A program made the translations under genes and the position numbers. From assembly GCA_903921205.1 (NCBI GenBank), contig CAIXPF010000030.1:1-64000 (forward strand): DNA of 64,000 nucleotides, given 5' to 3'. Of the stretch, positions 34,828-44,081 are shown piece by piece (position 1 is the first letter of the stretch; each line of letters opens with the position of its first letter). The stretch comes from an uncultured Acidimicrobiia bacterium (GTDB taxonomy: Bacteria > Actinomycetota > Acidimicrobiia > Acidimicrobiales > CAIXPF01). The notes under the pieces are model-generated. The model was not told the DNA's origin. It was given only the letters and a program-made list of their open reading frames with translations, and made no database searches.

Positions 34828-36115
34828 CCTGCGCCACGAGCGCGTCGCGGTGTGGGGACTCGGAACCGAGGGCACCGCCAACCTGGCGAAGCTGCGCTCG
34901 TTGGGCATCGAACCGGTCATCGTCGACGATCGGCCCGAGCGCATCGCCTCCGGCGACACCGTGCTGGCCACCGACGGTGACGGCCTGGCGGCGCTGCTCG
35001 ACGCCACGGTCGTGGTCAAGACCCCCGGGATCAGCCGTTACCGGCCGGAGATCGCCCGGCTCGAGGCGGCCGGCATCGCGGTGGTCGGTGGGCTCGGGCT
35101 GTGGCTGCAGGAGGTCGACCGCTCGACGGTGGTGTGCATCACCGGGACCAAGGGCAAGTCGACCACGACCTCGATTCTGACCCACCTGGCCCGGGGACTC
35201 GGGGTGGACGCCTTCGCTGCGGGCAACCTGGGTTCGCCCCCGTATGCGCCGTCGGCACCGGAGCAGGCCGAACTGTGGGTGATCGAGACGTCGAGCTACC
35301 AGGCCACCGATGTGGCCTCGAGCCCGCCGTTGGTGGCGGTCACCTCGCTCAGCGCCGACCACCTGCCCTGGCACGGCGATCTGGACACCTACTACCGGGA
35401 CAAGCTGTCGCTGTGCACCCAGCCCGGCGCCGAGCTCACCGTGGCCGGTGACACCGAGCCGCTGCGGCACCGGCGGTCGCTGCTCGGACCCCGGGTGCGC
35501 TGGGTGGGCATCGACGACGCCACCCGTCGCTGGGCGCCGCACCTGGGCCTGATGGGCGAGCACAACCTGGCCAACGCCGCACTGGCCCGGGTGTGTCTCG
35601 AGGAGCTCGGTGTCGCCGGCTGCGGCGACGAGGACGCCCTGGCCGCAGCGAGCGCAGGGTTCGAGGGCCTGCCGAGCCGCCTGCAGCGCGTGAGCACCGT
35701 GGACGGGGTGGACCTCTACGACGACAGCCTGTCGACCAATGTCCTGCCGACGGTGGCCGCGGTCGAGGCGTTCGCCGACCGCCGCATCGCCCTGATCGTC
35801 GGCGGCATGGAGCGCAACATCGACTACGGCCCCCTTGCGGAGGCCCTGGCCCGGCGGGACCTGCCGACGCTGGTGCTGACCCTGTACACGACCGGGCCGC
35901 GCATCCGCGAGGCCATCGACGCCGTCGGTGCCCCGCTGGTGGACACGATGCCGGGCGAGGACCTGCACCGGGCGGTGCGGCCGGCGTGGGAGTGGGCCCG
36001 CCCCGACGGGGTGGTGCTGTTGTCGCCGGCGGCGGCGAGCTTCGACGCCTTCGCCAACTACACCCACCGGGCCCGGGTGTTCCGCGACGCGGTGGCCGAG
36101 TTACCCACGGGATGA
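34802..36115 (+). CDS. murD2: UDP-MurNAc-L-alanine--L-glutamate ligase (MurD2)
   Basis: A 437-residue Mur ligase: N-terminal Rossmann domain (RVAVWGLGTEGTANLAKL), ATP P-loop CITGTKGKSTTTSILTHLAR, ETSSYQATDVASSPPLVAV, SLSADHLPWHGDLDTYYRDK with the conserved His, and the C-terminal domain YDDSLSTNVLPTVAAVEAF and LIVGGMERNIDYGPLAEAL. In MurD2-type enzymes L-Glu rather than D-Glu is added to UDP-MurNAc-L-Ala, and the overlapping murL product inverts it. A canonical MurD cannot be excluded by sequence alone, but the gene overlap with murL strongly favours MurD2. Confidence 0.85.
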   Translation: MRHPISWSDLRHERVAVWGLGTEGTANLAKLRSLGIEPVIVDDRPERIASGDTVLATDGDGLAALLDATVVVKTPGISRYRPEIARLEAAGIAVVGGLGLWLQEVDRSTVVCITGTKGKSTTTSILTHLARGLGVDAFAAGNLGSPPYAPSAPEQAELWVIETSSYQATDVASSPPLVAVTSLSADHLPWHGDLDTYYRDKLSLCTQPGAELTVAGDTEPLRHRRSLLGPRVRWVGIDDATRRWAPHLGLMGEHNLANAALARVCLEELGVAGCGDEDALAAASAGFEGLPSRLQRVSTVDGVDLYDDSLSTNVLPTVAAVEAFADRRIALIVGGMERNIDYGPLAEALARRDLPTLVLTLYTTGPRIREAIDAVGAPLVDTMPGEDLHRAVRPAWEWARPDGVVLLSPAAASFDAFANYTHRARVFRDAVAELPTG

Positions 36116-36128
36116 CCGTGGGGCCGGG

Positions 36129-36752
36129 TCACCCCTGCGGGCTGGGCTCGCCCCGGTCATGGGCCCGGATCTTGCGGTACTCGAGCAGCACCGGGATCAG
36201 CGACACGACGACGATCGCCACGGCCACGTAGTCGAGGTTCTTCTTCACGAACTCGATCTCGCCGAAGTAGTAGCCCGCCGTGGTCAGCCCGACGCCCCAC
36301 AGCGCCCCACCGACGACGTTGTAGAGCACGAAGGTGCGGTAGCGCATCTCGGCCACCCCGGCCACGATCGGGGTGAAGGTCCGCATCACCGGCACGAAGC
36401 GGGCCAGGATCACTGCGGTCGGGCCCTTGCGCTCGAAGAACGTCCGGGCGTGGACCACCCGGCCGGGGTTGAACAGCCGGCTCTGGGGCCGGGTGAACAG
36501 CGACGGGCCGAGCCGTTTGCCGATCAGGTAGCCGGTCTGGTCGCCGGCGACTGCGGCGACGAACACCACCCCGGCGGTGATCGGCAGCGACGGCAGGATG
36601 TGCCCACCGGCCGAGGACGACAGGAAGCCGGCGATGAACAGCAGGGAGTCGCCGGGCAGGAAGAAGCCGATCAGGAGGCCGCTCTCGGCGAACACGATGG
36701 CGGCGAGCAGCAGCAGGCCCCCGGAGCTGAGCCAACTCTCGACGTTGAACAT
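36129..36752 (-). CDS. DedA-family membrane protein
   Basis: A 207-residue integral membrane protein of the DedA (SNARE-associated/VTT) family, with five or six hydrophobic segments. Family motifs are FAESGLLIGFFLPGDSLLF (Glu and the GxxxPGD motif), GDQTGYLIGKRLG, FFERKGPTAVILARFVPVMR (amphipathic helix with the Arg pair) and FVLYNVVGGALWGVG. DedA proteins are half-transporters or scramblases for undecaprenyl phosphate or phospholipids. The convergent murL-murD2 pair is thus a sensible neighbour. GAGGAGAG precedes the ATG. Confidence 0.92.
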   Translation of the reverse strand: MFNVESWLSSGGLLLLAAIVFAESGLLIGFFLPGDSLLFIAGFLSSSAGGHILPSLPITAGVVFVAAVAGDQTGYLIGKRLGPSLFTRPQSRLFNPGRVVHARTFFERKGPTAVILARFVPVMRTFTPIVAGVAEMRYRTFVLYNVVGGALWGVGLTTAGYYFGEIEFVKKNLDYVAVAIVVVSLIPVLLEYRKIRAHDRGEPSPQG

Positions 36753-36863
36753 GGGGGCGCTCTCCTCGATTCGGCGGGGTCGCGCCCCACCGGGAGACTC
36801 TACGCCCGCGCCCCCATCCGTGGGTGGCAGCGCGCCGGTCCGGGCGCTCGCCGGCCGTCCGGG

Positions 36864-37751
36864 TCAGTCGGGCCGGCCGGCCGGGCCGACGAAGCGGGAC
36901 CCGCAGATCGGATAGGCGAACGCGATGCCGTCACCGACCCGGTGGGCGCCCACGCCGAGGCCGTGCCCACCGATCGACGCCTCGAACGCCGACCGAACCC
37001 GGCCGTGGTCGGTGCCGTGCGAACGGGACAGCACCGTGTCGAGATCGGCCGGCAGGCGGTGGGCGCAGGCGGCGTCGAGACGCAGGCCGACGGCGTCGAA
37101 CAGGGCGCGTTGCTCGGCGGCGGTGAGGTTGCGCACATGGGACGGGTCACGGAAGCGCTCTGCTGCGTCGTAGGCCTGCGCGGCGACCGGGTCCTCGCCG
37201 GCGTCGAAGTCGAAGACCACGACGCGGCCCGCCGGGCCCGCGACACGGGCCAGCTCCGCCGCCACCGCCGTCGGGTCGGCGGCATGGTGCAGGGCATAGC
37301 GGCTGACCACCACGTCGAAGCCGGCGTCGGCGAAGGGCAGCTGCTCCATACGGCCCGCTCGGAAGGTGACCCGGTCACCCACCCTGCGTTCGGCGGCACG
37401 GGCCTCGGCCAGGGTCACCATGGCCGGCGTGGCATCGACCCCGACCACCGTCACGGTGGGCTCGGCCTCGGCCAGGCGGCACGACACGATCCCCGGCCCG
37501 CAGGCCACGTCGAGCACCCGGTCGCCCGGCTGCAGCGCACACAGCTCGACCAGGGCATCGAGCTCACCGGCGTCGTTCATGACCGGCGAACTCCCGAAGG
37601 ACTCGGCGTGCACGGTGAACTGCTCGACGGCGAGCCGCAGCACGGTGTCACCATCGGGACCGGACCCGGACCGGACGGTGCCGGGGTGGGCGGTGCCGGG
37701 GTGGGCGGTGCCGGGGTGGGCGGTGCCGGGGTGAGCGGGGTCGGACGTCAT
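36864..37751 (-). CDS. Class I SAM-dependent methyltransferase
   Basis: A 295-residue protein with the SAM fold: motif I VLDVACGPGIVSCRLAEAEP, motif II VVGVDATPAMVTLAE, and the segment GRMEQLPFADAGFDVVVSRY. It resembles UbiE/MenG-type or small-molecule methyltransferases. The N-terminus carries an unusual tail of four AHPGT/V repeats encoded by a 15-bp DNA repeat, outside the fold. Substrate unknown. It is followed after 18 nt, upstream on its strand, by the PhzS-like monooxygenase, so both may modify the same compound. Confidence 0.85.
   Translation of the reverse strand: MTSDPAHPGTAHPGTAHPGTAHPGTVRSGSGPDGDTVLRLAVEQFTVHAESFGSSPVMNDAGELDALVELCALQPGDRVLDVACGPGIVSCRLAEAEPTVTVVGVDATPAMVTLAEARAAERRVGDRVTFRAGRMEQLPFADAGFDVVVSRYALHHAADPTAVAAELARVAGPAGRVVVFDFDAGEDPVAAQAYDAAERFRDPSHVRNLTAAEQRALFDAVGLRLDAACAHRLPADLDTVLSRSHGTDHGRVRSAFEASIGGHGLGVGAHRVGDGIAFAYPICGSRFVGPAGRPD
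37676..37735 (-). repeat. 15-bp tandem repeat (4 copies) in the methyltransferase 5' end
   Basis: Four near-perfect copies of CGGTGCCGGGGTGGG (as read on the plus strand) at 37676-37735, in frame, encode repeated AHPGT at residues 6-25. The number of copies may vary between strains. Confidence 0.9.
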
Positions 37752-37769
37752 CGGTCGGTCGACGGGCGT

Positions 37770-38975
37770 TCAGCGCGCCACGGAGTAGCTGGCGCGTTCG
37801 TTGAGGATCGCCGGGTCGAACCCGGCCATCTGCTGGTAGCTGTGCACGATCTCGGCGAACTCGTCCTCGGGGATGACGTCGTGCACGTGGGCGAAACCCT
37901 CCGGGGCGCGTGCTGCGGCGATGTCGAGGATCCGCTCGGGGCCGGCGGTGCGGTTGGAGAGGACCACGGCGGTGGTCGGCGCGATCCGCTGGGCCTCGTA
38001 GGCGTCGAGGGCGTCGCCCACCTCGGGCTGCAGGGCCAGCTGCTGGGCCAGGACCCGGGCGTCGATGATGGCCTGCGAGGCGCCGTTCGACCCGTTCGGG
38101 TACATCGGGTGGGCGGCGTCGCCCAGCAGGGTCACCCGGCCCGCCCGCCAGGTGGTCAGCGGGTTGCGGTCGACCATCGGGTACTTCAGCACCAGCTCGC
38201 AGGAGGAGATCAGCCGCTCGACGTCGACGAAGCCGAGGGACAGGTGCGACACCTCGGCCCATGCCTCGGCCGGGTCGGCCTCGGCGGTCCAGTCCTGGCG
38301 GGGCATCGGTCGGCCGTCGTCGGTGCGTACCACCACCACCCAGTTGACCAGCTGCGTGCCGTCACCGAGGTCGTGCACCGGGTAGATGACCACCCGGCGG
38401 GCCAGGTCCCCGGCCATGACCATGCGCCGGCCGCCGAGATAGGGCGCCATCACCGTGACCCCACGCCACATGGTGACGCCGTTCCACAACGGTGGGCCCT
38501 CGTCAGGGGCGAGCAGGCCACGAACCGCCGAGTGCACCCCGTCGCAGCCGACCACCACATCGGCGTCGATGGCGTCGAGGTCGGCGGCGGTCATCGAGCG
38601 GCCGAGATGGATCCGGGACTCGCCGATCCGGTCGCACACCGCCTCGTACAGCCGGCCGAGCAACATGCCGCGATGCACCGACCATTGCGGCCACCGGTAG
38701 CCGGCATCCATCCCGCGCGGCTCCTGCCAGACGAGTTGGCCGAAACGGTTGTGGTAACTCAGCTCCGCCGTGCGGATGGCCACCGCGTCGATGGCGTCGG
38801 CCACCCCGAGCTCGGTCAGCTCCCGTACCGCATGGGGCAGCACGTTGATGCCGACCCCGAGCTCGCGGACCTCGGCCGCCGACTCGTACAGTTCGACGTC
38901 GTCGATGCCGGCGGCGTGCAGGGACAACGCCAGCGCACACCCGCCGATCCCACTTCCGATGATCGCGACCTTCAC
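37770..38975 (-). CDS. PhzS / 3-hydroxybenzoate 6-hydroxylase-like FAD monooxygenase
   Basis: A 401-residue class A flavoprotein monooxygenase. It has the FAD dinucleotide motif VAIIGSGIGGCALALSLHAA, LGVGINVLPHAVRELTELG, WSVHRGMLLGRLYEAVCDRI, the DG motif VVVGCDGVHSAVRGLL, and the GD motif VTLLGDAAHPMYPNGSNGAS. The YPMVDRNPL and MWRGVT segments resemble PhzS. It hydroxylates an aromatic compound with NAD(P)H and O2; the actual substrate is unknown, and no phenazine genes are present. GTG 38975 follows TACCGT by 7 nt (leaderless). Confidence 0.83.
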   Translation of the reverse strand: MKVAIIGSGIGGCALALSLHAAGIDDVELYESAAEVRELGVGINVLPHAVRELTELGVADAIDAVAIRTAELSYHNRFGQLVWQEPRGMDAGYRWPQWSVHRGMLLGRLYEAVCDRIGESRIHLGRSMTAADLDAIDADVVVGCDGVHSAVRGLLAPDEGPPLWNGVTMWRGVTVMAPYLGGRRMVMAGDLARRVVIYPVHDLGDGTQLVNWVVVVRTDDGRPMPRQDWTAEADPAEAWAEVSHLSLGFVDVERLISSCELVLKYPMVDRNPLTTWRAGRVTLLGDAAHPMYPNGSNGASQAIIDARVLAQQLALQPEVGDALDAYEAQRIAPTTAVVLSNRTAGPERILDIAAARAPEGFAHVHDVIPEDEFAEIVHSYQQMAGFDPAILNERASYSVAR

Positions 38976-39073
38976 GACGGTGACGGTAGCCGTGCGGCGG
39001 TGGGCTCGCGCACCCCGGACGCGGCGGTGGCCGGGCACAGGCCCGGCCACCGTTCGCATCGAGGTCGGTGATC

Positions 39074-41479
39074 TCAGGTCACCAGCACCTGGTCGAACTG
39101 GGTGAAGGTTGGATCGGCGCTGTAGTTGTCGTCGTGGCTGATCAGCGTCAGGGTGTACTTGCGGCCGGCAACCACCGGCACACTGACCTGCTTCCAGCCC
39201 TGACCGTTGGTGCAGGTCTTGGGCAGGACGGTCGTGGTGATCTTCTTGGTCTCGTCCTTGAGGGTCGCGGTGGCCCAGTCGTAGGTGACGGTGTCGGGGC
39301 AGCTCACGTTGTACCAGAACGACAGCGTGGTCTTGCCGGTGGGCACCGTGAAGCTGGTGGTGGTCAGCTTGGAGTCCCCGTTGGTGGCCACGGTCGAACC
39401 GGCGCGGCCGGACCAGGCGCCGGAGTAGGCGGCCGGGCTGGTGATCGCGGCCACCGTGCCGGACTTGGTCCAGCCGGTCAGGCTGGTGCCGGCCTCGAAG
39501 GTGCCGTTGGTCACGACGCTGTTCGGCGGGGAGACCGGGGCCACGCTCAGGGCGAGAGTGGCGGTCCGGGTGGCGCTGGTGCCGGTGCCGGTGACCGTGA
39601 TGGTGCTGTTGCCCACCGGGGTGGACGACGTGGTGGCGATGGTCAGCGTCGAGCTGCCGCCCGAGGTGATCGATGCCGGGCTGAACGTCGCGGTCGCGCC
39701 GGCGGGCAGCCCGGAGGCCGACAGGTTCACGGTCTGGGGGTCACCCTGGTTGGAAGTGGCGATGGAGAACGTTGTCGAACCGCCGACCTGGACCGTGGCG
39801 CTCGCCGGGGCCGGGGTGAGGGCGAAGTCCGGGGTGATCGACGACGAGCAGCCCGGCAGCTGGAAGGAGCTGGTGTAGGTCGACCAGTTGAACGACCCGG
39901 ACGACTTCAGGTACTCGGTCGAGAACCAGAACGTGCACTGGTCGGCCGGGTCGATGCTCATGGTGGCGTAGTCGCCCCAACGGGTGAGCGAACCGGTCTG
40001 GGAGCCGCCACCGGCCTTGACCGTGGTGTCGCCCTGACCGAGGGTGCCCAGGGTGTCTCCGGCGAGACGGCCGTTCACCCGGACCGCCGGGAAGATGCTG
40101 CTGCTCGACGCCGAGTACCCGACGGCGATGTTGCCGACGGCGTCCATGGCGATGCTGGGCATCCAGCGGGCGGTGCTGTCGGGGGCGTAGGTGCCCTGCT
40201 GGTACACCGACAGGGCGGTGCCGCTGCGGCGCAGCTCGTACCAACGCACGCCGGTGGTCGAGTTGGCGGTCACCGAGTGGGACACCACCAGCGACTCGTG
40301 GTCACCGAAGTTCCGGTAGCCGAGCCGGTTCATCAGCCGGTCACCGAGCGAGTCGAGCTTGGTGGTGGTGCCCGACTGGGCGATACAGGTCCCGCCGTTG
40401 CACGCCGGGGTGTAGGCGGCCACGGTCAGTGCCGTGGGCCCGGTGATGGTGCTGTTGGCCGGGGTGGCCCAGTCGACCTTGAACGACCAGTAGGCCAGTG
40501 TGGTGCTCGTGGTGCCCATGCTCACCATCGGTGCCGGTGAACCGGCAGGCGGCGGCGTCGCCGAGTCGACGTCGGCGGGCAGCGGGGCGCCGTAGCTGGC
40601 CGACAGGTTGAAGCACTGCTGGGTGGCGGCGAGGCCGGCCAGCATCTTGGCCCGGTCCATGGCGCACACCTTCGGGCCGCCCCAGGCAAAGTTGCCGGCC
40701 TTGAACATGTTGTAGGTCACGTAGTAGGCGTCGGGCCACACCCCGAGCTTGGGGTAGTCGGGGAAGTCGGTGTAGACGAACGAGTAGCGGTACCAGGAGC
40801 CGGTCGGATCACCGGTGGTGGACACCGCAATGCACTCGTAGTACGGACCGGTGGACGATGCCGCGTTGGCGAACTGCGACACGATGAAGCGTCCGGCCAG
40901 CACGTCGTAGCGGACCACCGGGTCACCGTCGTTGGTGGTCTGGCAGGCGCCACCGAAGCCGCTGAACAGCGTGTTGACCCCGACCGGTCCGTAGAGCGTG
41001 GTGCCGGACTTGTTCTGGATGAGCAGCCGGGTGTTCACCCCGGTCACCACGTGGTTCGGGCCGATTCCCGAGGAGGTGTCGGGCGGGGCGCTGCCGTTGG
41101 CCCCGGGACCGTCGAACCCGGTGCCCACGATCGGTGCTGCCAGGGTCGGCGCAGCAGCGGCGTCGGCCGCGGCGGGAGCCTGCACGACCGGGTCCCGACC
41201 GTCACCCGTCGGGTGCGGCGCCATGTCCTTGCGCACGTCACCGCGCTTCTTCGACTTCGTCAGGTCGACCTCGAGGTTCGGCAGGTCACGCAGTGGCGGC
41301 GAGGTGTCGTGCTTGTCCTCGAAGACGGTGGCCGCTCGGTCCGCCGCAGGCTGCGGCTTGCTCACGCTGCCCGCTGCCGCCGCGCCGGGACCCCTCCGTT
41401 CCGTTTCGGCACAGCCGGCGGCGAGGCCGAGGGACACCATGAGGGAGACGGCGACGAGCCACCGTTGACGAGAACGCAT
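39074..41479 (-). CDS. Large secreted lipoprotein with Ig-like and C-terminal beta-sandwich domains
   Basis: An 801-residue exported protein. The signal peptide has basic MRSRQRW, a hydrophobic core and lipobox GLAAGC (Cys about residue 23). A long region (about 120-555) has Asp/Ser/Gly-rich strands (PPDTSSGIGPNHVVTGVNT, FIVSQFANAASSTGPYYEC, PDYPKLGVWPDAYYVTYNMF, WGDYATMSIDPADQCTFWF) and looks like a propeller or sialidase-like fold. Then comes an Ig-like domain (DFALTPAPASATVQVGGSTT, LSASGLPAGATATFSPASIT) and a carbohydrate-binding-like sandwich (NGTFEAGTSLTGWTKSG). Such proteins are often called putative peptidases or adhesins; I cannot see a catalytic motif. Confidence 0.78.
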   Translation of the reverse strand: MRSRQRWLVAVSLMVSLGLAAGCAETERRGPGAAAAGSVSKPQPAADRAATVFEDKHDTSPPLRDLPNLEVDLTKSKKRGDVRKDMAPHPTGDGRDPVVQAPAAADAAAAPTLAAPIVGTGFDGPGANGSAPPDTSSGIGPNHVVTGVNTRLLIQNKSGTTLYGPVGVNTLFSGFGGACQTTNDGDPVVRYDVLAGRFIVSQFANAASSTGPYYECIAVSTTGDPTGSWYRYSFVYTDFPDYPKLGVWPDAYYVTYNMFKAGNFAWGGPKVCAMDRAKMLAGLAATQQCFNLSASYGAPLPADVDSATPPPAGSPAPMVSMGTTSTTLAYWSFKVDWATPANSTITGPTALTVAAYTPACNGGTCIAQSGTTTKLDSLGDRLMNRLGYRNFGDHESLVVSHSVTANSTTGVRWYELRRSGTALSVYQQGTYAPDSTARWMPSIAMDAVGNIAVGYSASSSSIFPAVRVNGRLAGDTLGTLGQGDTTVKAGGGSQTGSLTRWGDYATMSIDPADQCTFWFSTEYLKSSGSFNWSTYTSSFQLPGCSSSITPDFALTPAPASATVQVGGSTTFSIATSNQGDPQTVNLSASGLPAGATATFSPASITSGGSSTLTIATTSSTPVGNSTITVTGTGTSATRTATLALSVAPVSPPNSVVTNGTFEAGTSLTGWTKSGTVAAITSPAAYSGAWSGRAGSTVATNGDSKLTTTSFTVPTGKTTLSFWYNVSCPDTVTYDWATATLKDETKKITTTVLPKTCTNGQGWKQVSVPVVAGRKYTLTLISHDDNYSADPTFTQFDQVLVT

Positions 41480-41560
41480 GCCACAGGCTTAGCGGTCCGG
41501 TCGCGGGTCGGTCTACCCGCCGTTCGACCCTAGTTCGGAACCGAGGGTCCCGACCCGAGC

Positions 41561-42145
41561 TCAGTCCTCGGCGTCGCCGGGGTCGTCGGTGGCGTCGAAC
41601 CCGGCCGCGGCGAGCCGCTCGAGCAGTTCGTCGCGGATGCTGCGGCCGGGTTCGCGGGCCTTGTCGCCGGCGATGCGCCAACCCAGCCGGCTCGAGTACA
41701 GCAGTGGCGCCTCCCGCAGACGGCCGGCCCCGACCTCCACGACCCGGGCGAAGAACAGCTCGTGGTCGGCCATCGGCTTGATCTCGAAGGTCTCGCAGCG
41801 CAGCCAGGCGATGCAGTTGCGCACCACCGGCAGCTCGGTGCCCGCGATGGTGTCGAGGTACTCGCCGGCGAGATGGCGGAACTTGCGGCCGGGGTAGCTG
41901 AAGTACTGGCCGACATCGACCTGGTCGCCGGCGAGGATCGACACCGAGAACTGGCCGCTGGCCACCATCAGCGGATGGGTGTCGTGGCGGGGTGACACGC
42001 TGGCCATCACGATCGGCTCCTCGAAGGCCACCTGGGTGACCCAGTGGCTGCAGTAGGCGCGGGTCACGCCGTCGTGGTGGGCGCCGACGATCTCGACGCC
42101 CTTCATCATCTGGCCGAGGCTGCGCTTGAGGACCGGGTCGATCAT
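41561..42145 (-). CDS. Flavin reductase family protein
   Basis: A 194-residue FMN-binding split-barrel protein: DPVLKRSLGQMMKGVEIVGA, VTQVAFEEPIVMASVSPRHD, HPLMVASGQFSVSILAGDQV, and FEIKPMADHELFFARVVEV. It supplies reduced flavin or acts on a small substrate. An HpaB-type hydroxylase that needs FADH2 lies 8-10 kb away and could use such a partner, though they are not adjacent. CAGACT lies 7 nt before the ATG (leaderless). Confidence 0.83.
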   Translation of the reverse strand: MIDPVLKRSLGQMMKGVEIVGAHHDGVTRAYCSHWVTQVAFEEPIVMASVSPRHDTHPLMVASGQFSVSILAGDQVDVGQYFSYPGRKFRHLAGEYLDTIAGTELPVVRNCIAWLRCETFEIKPMADHELFFARVVEVGAGRLREAPLLYSSRLGWRIAGDKAREPGRSIRDELLERLAAAGFDATDDPGDAED

Positions 42146-42197
42146 GGCCCCGAGTCTGGCGGCTCGACGCCGACGTTGCCAGGGGTGGGTGGCGCGC

Positions 42198-43487
42198 TCA
42201 GGCCACTGCCACCGCAGCCGCCGGTTGCGCTGCCCGCCGGCCGGACACTCGCAGGCCGAACACGAACAGCAGCGACACGGCGTTCGCCAGCGCCGCGACG
42301 ACGAAGGCCCACCCGTAGCTGCCGGTACGGTCGTGGATCCAGGCCGCCACGAACGGGCCGAAGGCCCCCAACGACCCGGCCCCGGCGAACACCGCCCCGA
42401 CGATGGCCCCGGCGTAGGCCCGCCCGAAGCGGTCACCGGCCAGGGCCGGGAACAGCACGGTGGCGCCGCCGTAGCCCATGCCGAAGAGGGCTGCGGCGGG
42501 CACCAGCACCGTCAGCGACGTGGTGGACGCGAACGCCAGGAACGCCACGATCTGCAGGACCAGCGTCATGGTCAGCGTCGACAGCCGTCCCAGGCGGTCC
42601 GAGATGTTGCCCGACAGACCCCGGCCGAACAGCCCGCCGATGCCGATCAGGCTGACCAGGGTGGCCCCCACGGCGGAGGATGCCCCGGCGTCCTTGACGT
42701 AGGGGGACAGGTGCACCAGCGGGATGAACACCACCAGCCAGGTGAACAGGAACACCCCGACGATCAGCCAGAAGTCGATGGTGCGCGACGCCGCCTTCAG
42801 GTCGAGGCTGACCGGGTCGGCGGCCGTCGTGGCGACCTGGTCGGTCCGGCCACGCAGCTCGCCGTCGATGCTGAGGCCCTTGGACTCGGGGTCGCGGTAC
42901 ATCAGGCGCGACCCGATCAGCAGGGTGGCGGTGGCGATGGTGGCCCCGACCACGTACAGGGTGCGCCAGCCGAAGGAGTCGACCAGTCCACCCATGGCCA
43001 GGGGGATGACCACCGAGGCGAAGCTCGAACCACTCGTCGAGATCGACAGGGCCCGGCCACGGCGGTACATGAACCAGCGCACGACGGTGGCGTTGCAGGG
43101 CACGAACGCTGCGCTCATGCCGATCCCGGCGACGACCCCGAGGGCAACGACCAGCTGCCAGGAGCTGCGGGCCTGCGAGGTGAGCAGGTAGCCCGCACCC
43201 AGGAACGCCGCCCCCAACACCAGCACGTAGCGCGGTCCCTTGCGGTCGGTGAGGATGCCCGACAGCGCCGACAACGACGAGTAGAGGAACACGTACACCG
43301 CGAACGACAGCGTCGCCATGGTCCGGCTGATCCCGAGGTCCGCAGCGATGAAGGGCAGGAACACACCGAAGCAGTACTGCACCCCGTAGGCGACGGTCAG
43401 CACGGCGAAGGCCGTCCAGGCGATGACCCAGCCGTAGTACCGCTCGGTGCTCGCTGGGGTCTCTGTGGTGCCCGTTGCCGCGTCCAT
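42198..43487 (-). CDS. MFS transporter (monocarboxylate/oxalate-formate type)
   Basis: A 429-residue major facilitator with 12 hydrophobic segments. It has YYGWVIAWTAFAVLTVAYG, FGVFLPFIAADLGISRTMAT, GILTDRKGPRYVLVLGA (motif A), and the repeat of motif A in GNISDRLGRLSTLTM. The YGWVIxxxxF start is typical of the OFA/monocarboxylate porter group, so the cargo is probably an organic acid. ATG 43487 follows TACGGT by 8 nt; the longer frame has no support. Confidence 0.88.
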   Translation of the reverse strand: MDAATGTTETPASTERYYGWVIAWTAFAVLTVAYGVQYCFGVFLPFIAADLGISRTMATLSFAVYVFLYSSLSALSGILTDRKGPRYVLVLGAAFLGAGYLLTSQARSSWQLVVALGVVAGIGMSAAFVPCNATVVRWFMYRRGRALSISTSGSSFASVVIPLAMGGLVDSFGWRTLYVVGATIATATLLIGSRLMYRDPESKGLSIDGELRGRTDQVATTAADPVSLDLKAASRTIDFWLIVGVFLFTWLVVFIPLVHLSPYVKDAGASSAVGATLVSLIGIGGLFGRGLSGNISDRLGRLSTLTMTLVLQIVAFLAFASTTSLTVLVPAAALFGMGYGGATVLFPALAGDRFGRAYAGAIVGAVFAGAGSLGAFGPFVAAWIHDRTGSYGWAFVVAALANAVSLLFVFGLRVSGRRAAQPAAAVAVA

Positions 43488-43528
43488 GGCCACGGACCGT
43501 AGTTGCTCGCCGGGCCCGCTGCGCCGGG

Positions 43529-44023
43529 TCAGGCCGGCCGGCGGATCAGCTCGACCACGGGGATCAACCGGGTGGTGCGGCTCTGGTACTCGCTGAAGGT
43601 GGAGATCTTGGCGCACACCTTGGCGAAGAGATCGTCACGATCGGCGCCCTCGGTGACCACGGCGCGGGCGGTGTAGGTCTCGGTACCGATCTCCACGGTG
43701 ACCTCGGGGTTGGCCACCAGGTTGTGGTACCACGCCGGGCTCGACGGGGCGCCGCCCATCGAGGCGATGATCAGCAGCCGTGCGTCGATGGTGAGGTACA
43801 CCAGCGGGCTGATCCGCTCCTTGCCCGAGCGCGCTCCCTTGGTGGTCAGCAGCAGGAAGCGCGAGCGGGCCAGCTCACCCGACAGCTTGCCGCCGTTGGC
43901 CCGGAACTCGGCGATGAGGGACTCGTTGAACGCCTTGGTGGTGCTCGCCGGGCCGGCGTCGGAGCGGACCTCGTCGCTCATGCGCACCAGGTTGTCCAGC
44001 GTGAGCTCCATGCGATCGGTCAT
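43529..44023 (-). CDS. Ddn-like deazaflavin (F420)-dependent oxidoreductase
   Basis: A 164-residue protein of the nitroreductase/Ddn family: FRANGGKLSGELARSRFLLL, TTKGARSGKERISPLVYLTI, IIASMGGAPSSPAWYHNLVA, NPEVTVEIGTETYTARAVV. These F420H2-binding split barrels reduce quinones, nitroimidazoles or aflatoxin-like compounds in mycobacteria. GGGGAGG precedes the ATG. With the PPOX and LLM proteins it indicates that the organism makes F420. Confidence 0.9.
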   Translation of the reverse strand: MTDRMELTLDNLVRMSDEVRSDAGPASTTKAFNESLIAEFRANGGKLSGELARSRFLLLTTKGARSGKERISPLVYLTIDARLLIIASMGGAPSSPAWYHNLVANPEVTVEIGTETYTARAVVTEGADRDDLFAKVCAKISTFSEYQSRTTRLIPVVELIRRPA

Positions 44024-44081
44024 GACGTCCTCCCCGTGGCGCCCGGGCCGGGCGCGGTGCCCGCAGCGTAGACCGCCCGGT

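Noticed and set aside
35928-39071. 1047-residue plus-strand open frame
   Set aside because: Antisense to DedA, a methyltransferase and the PhzS-like gene; composition and lack of motifs mark it as a shadow.
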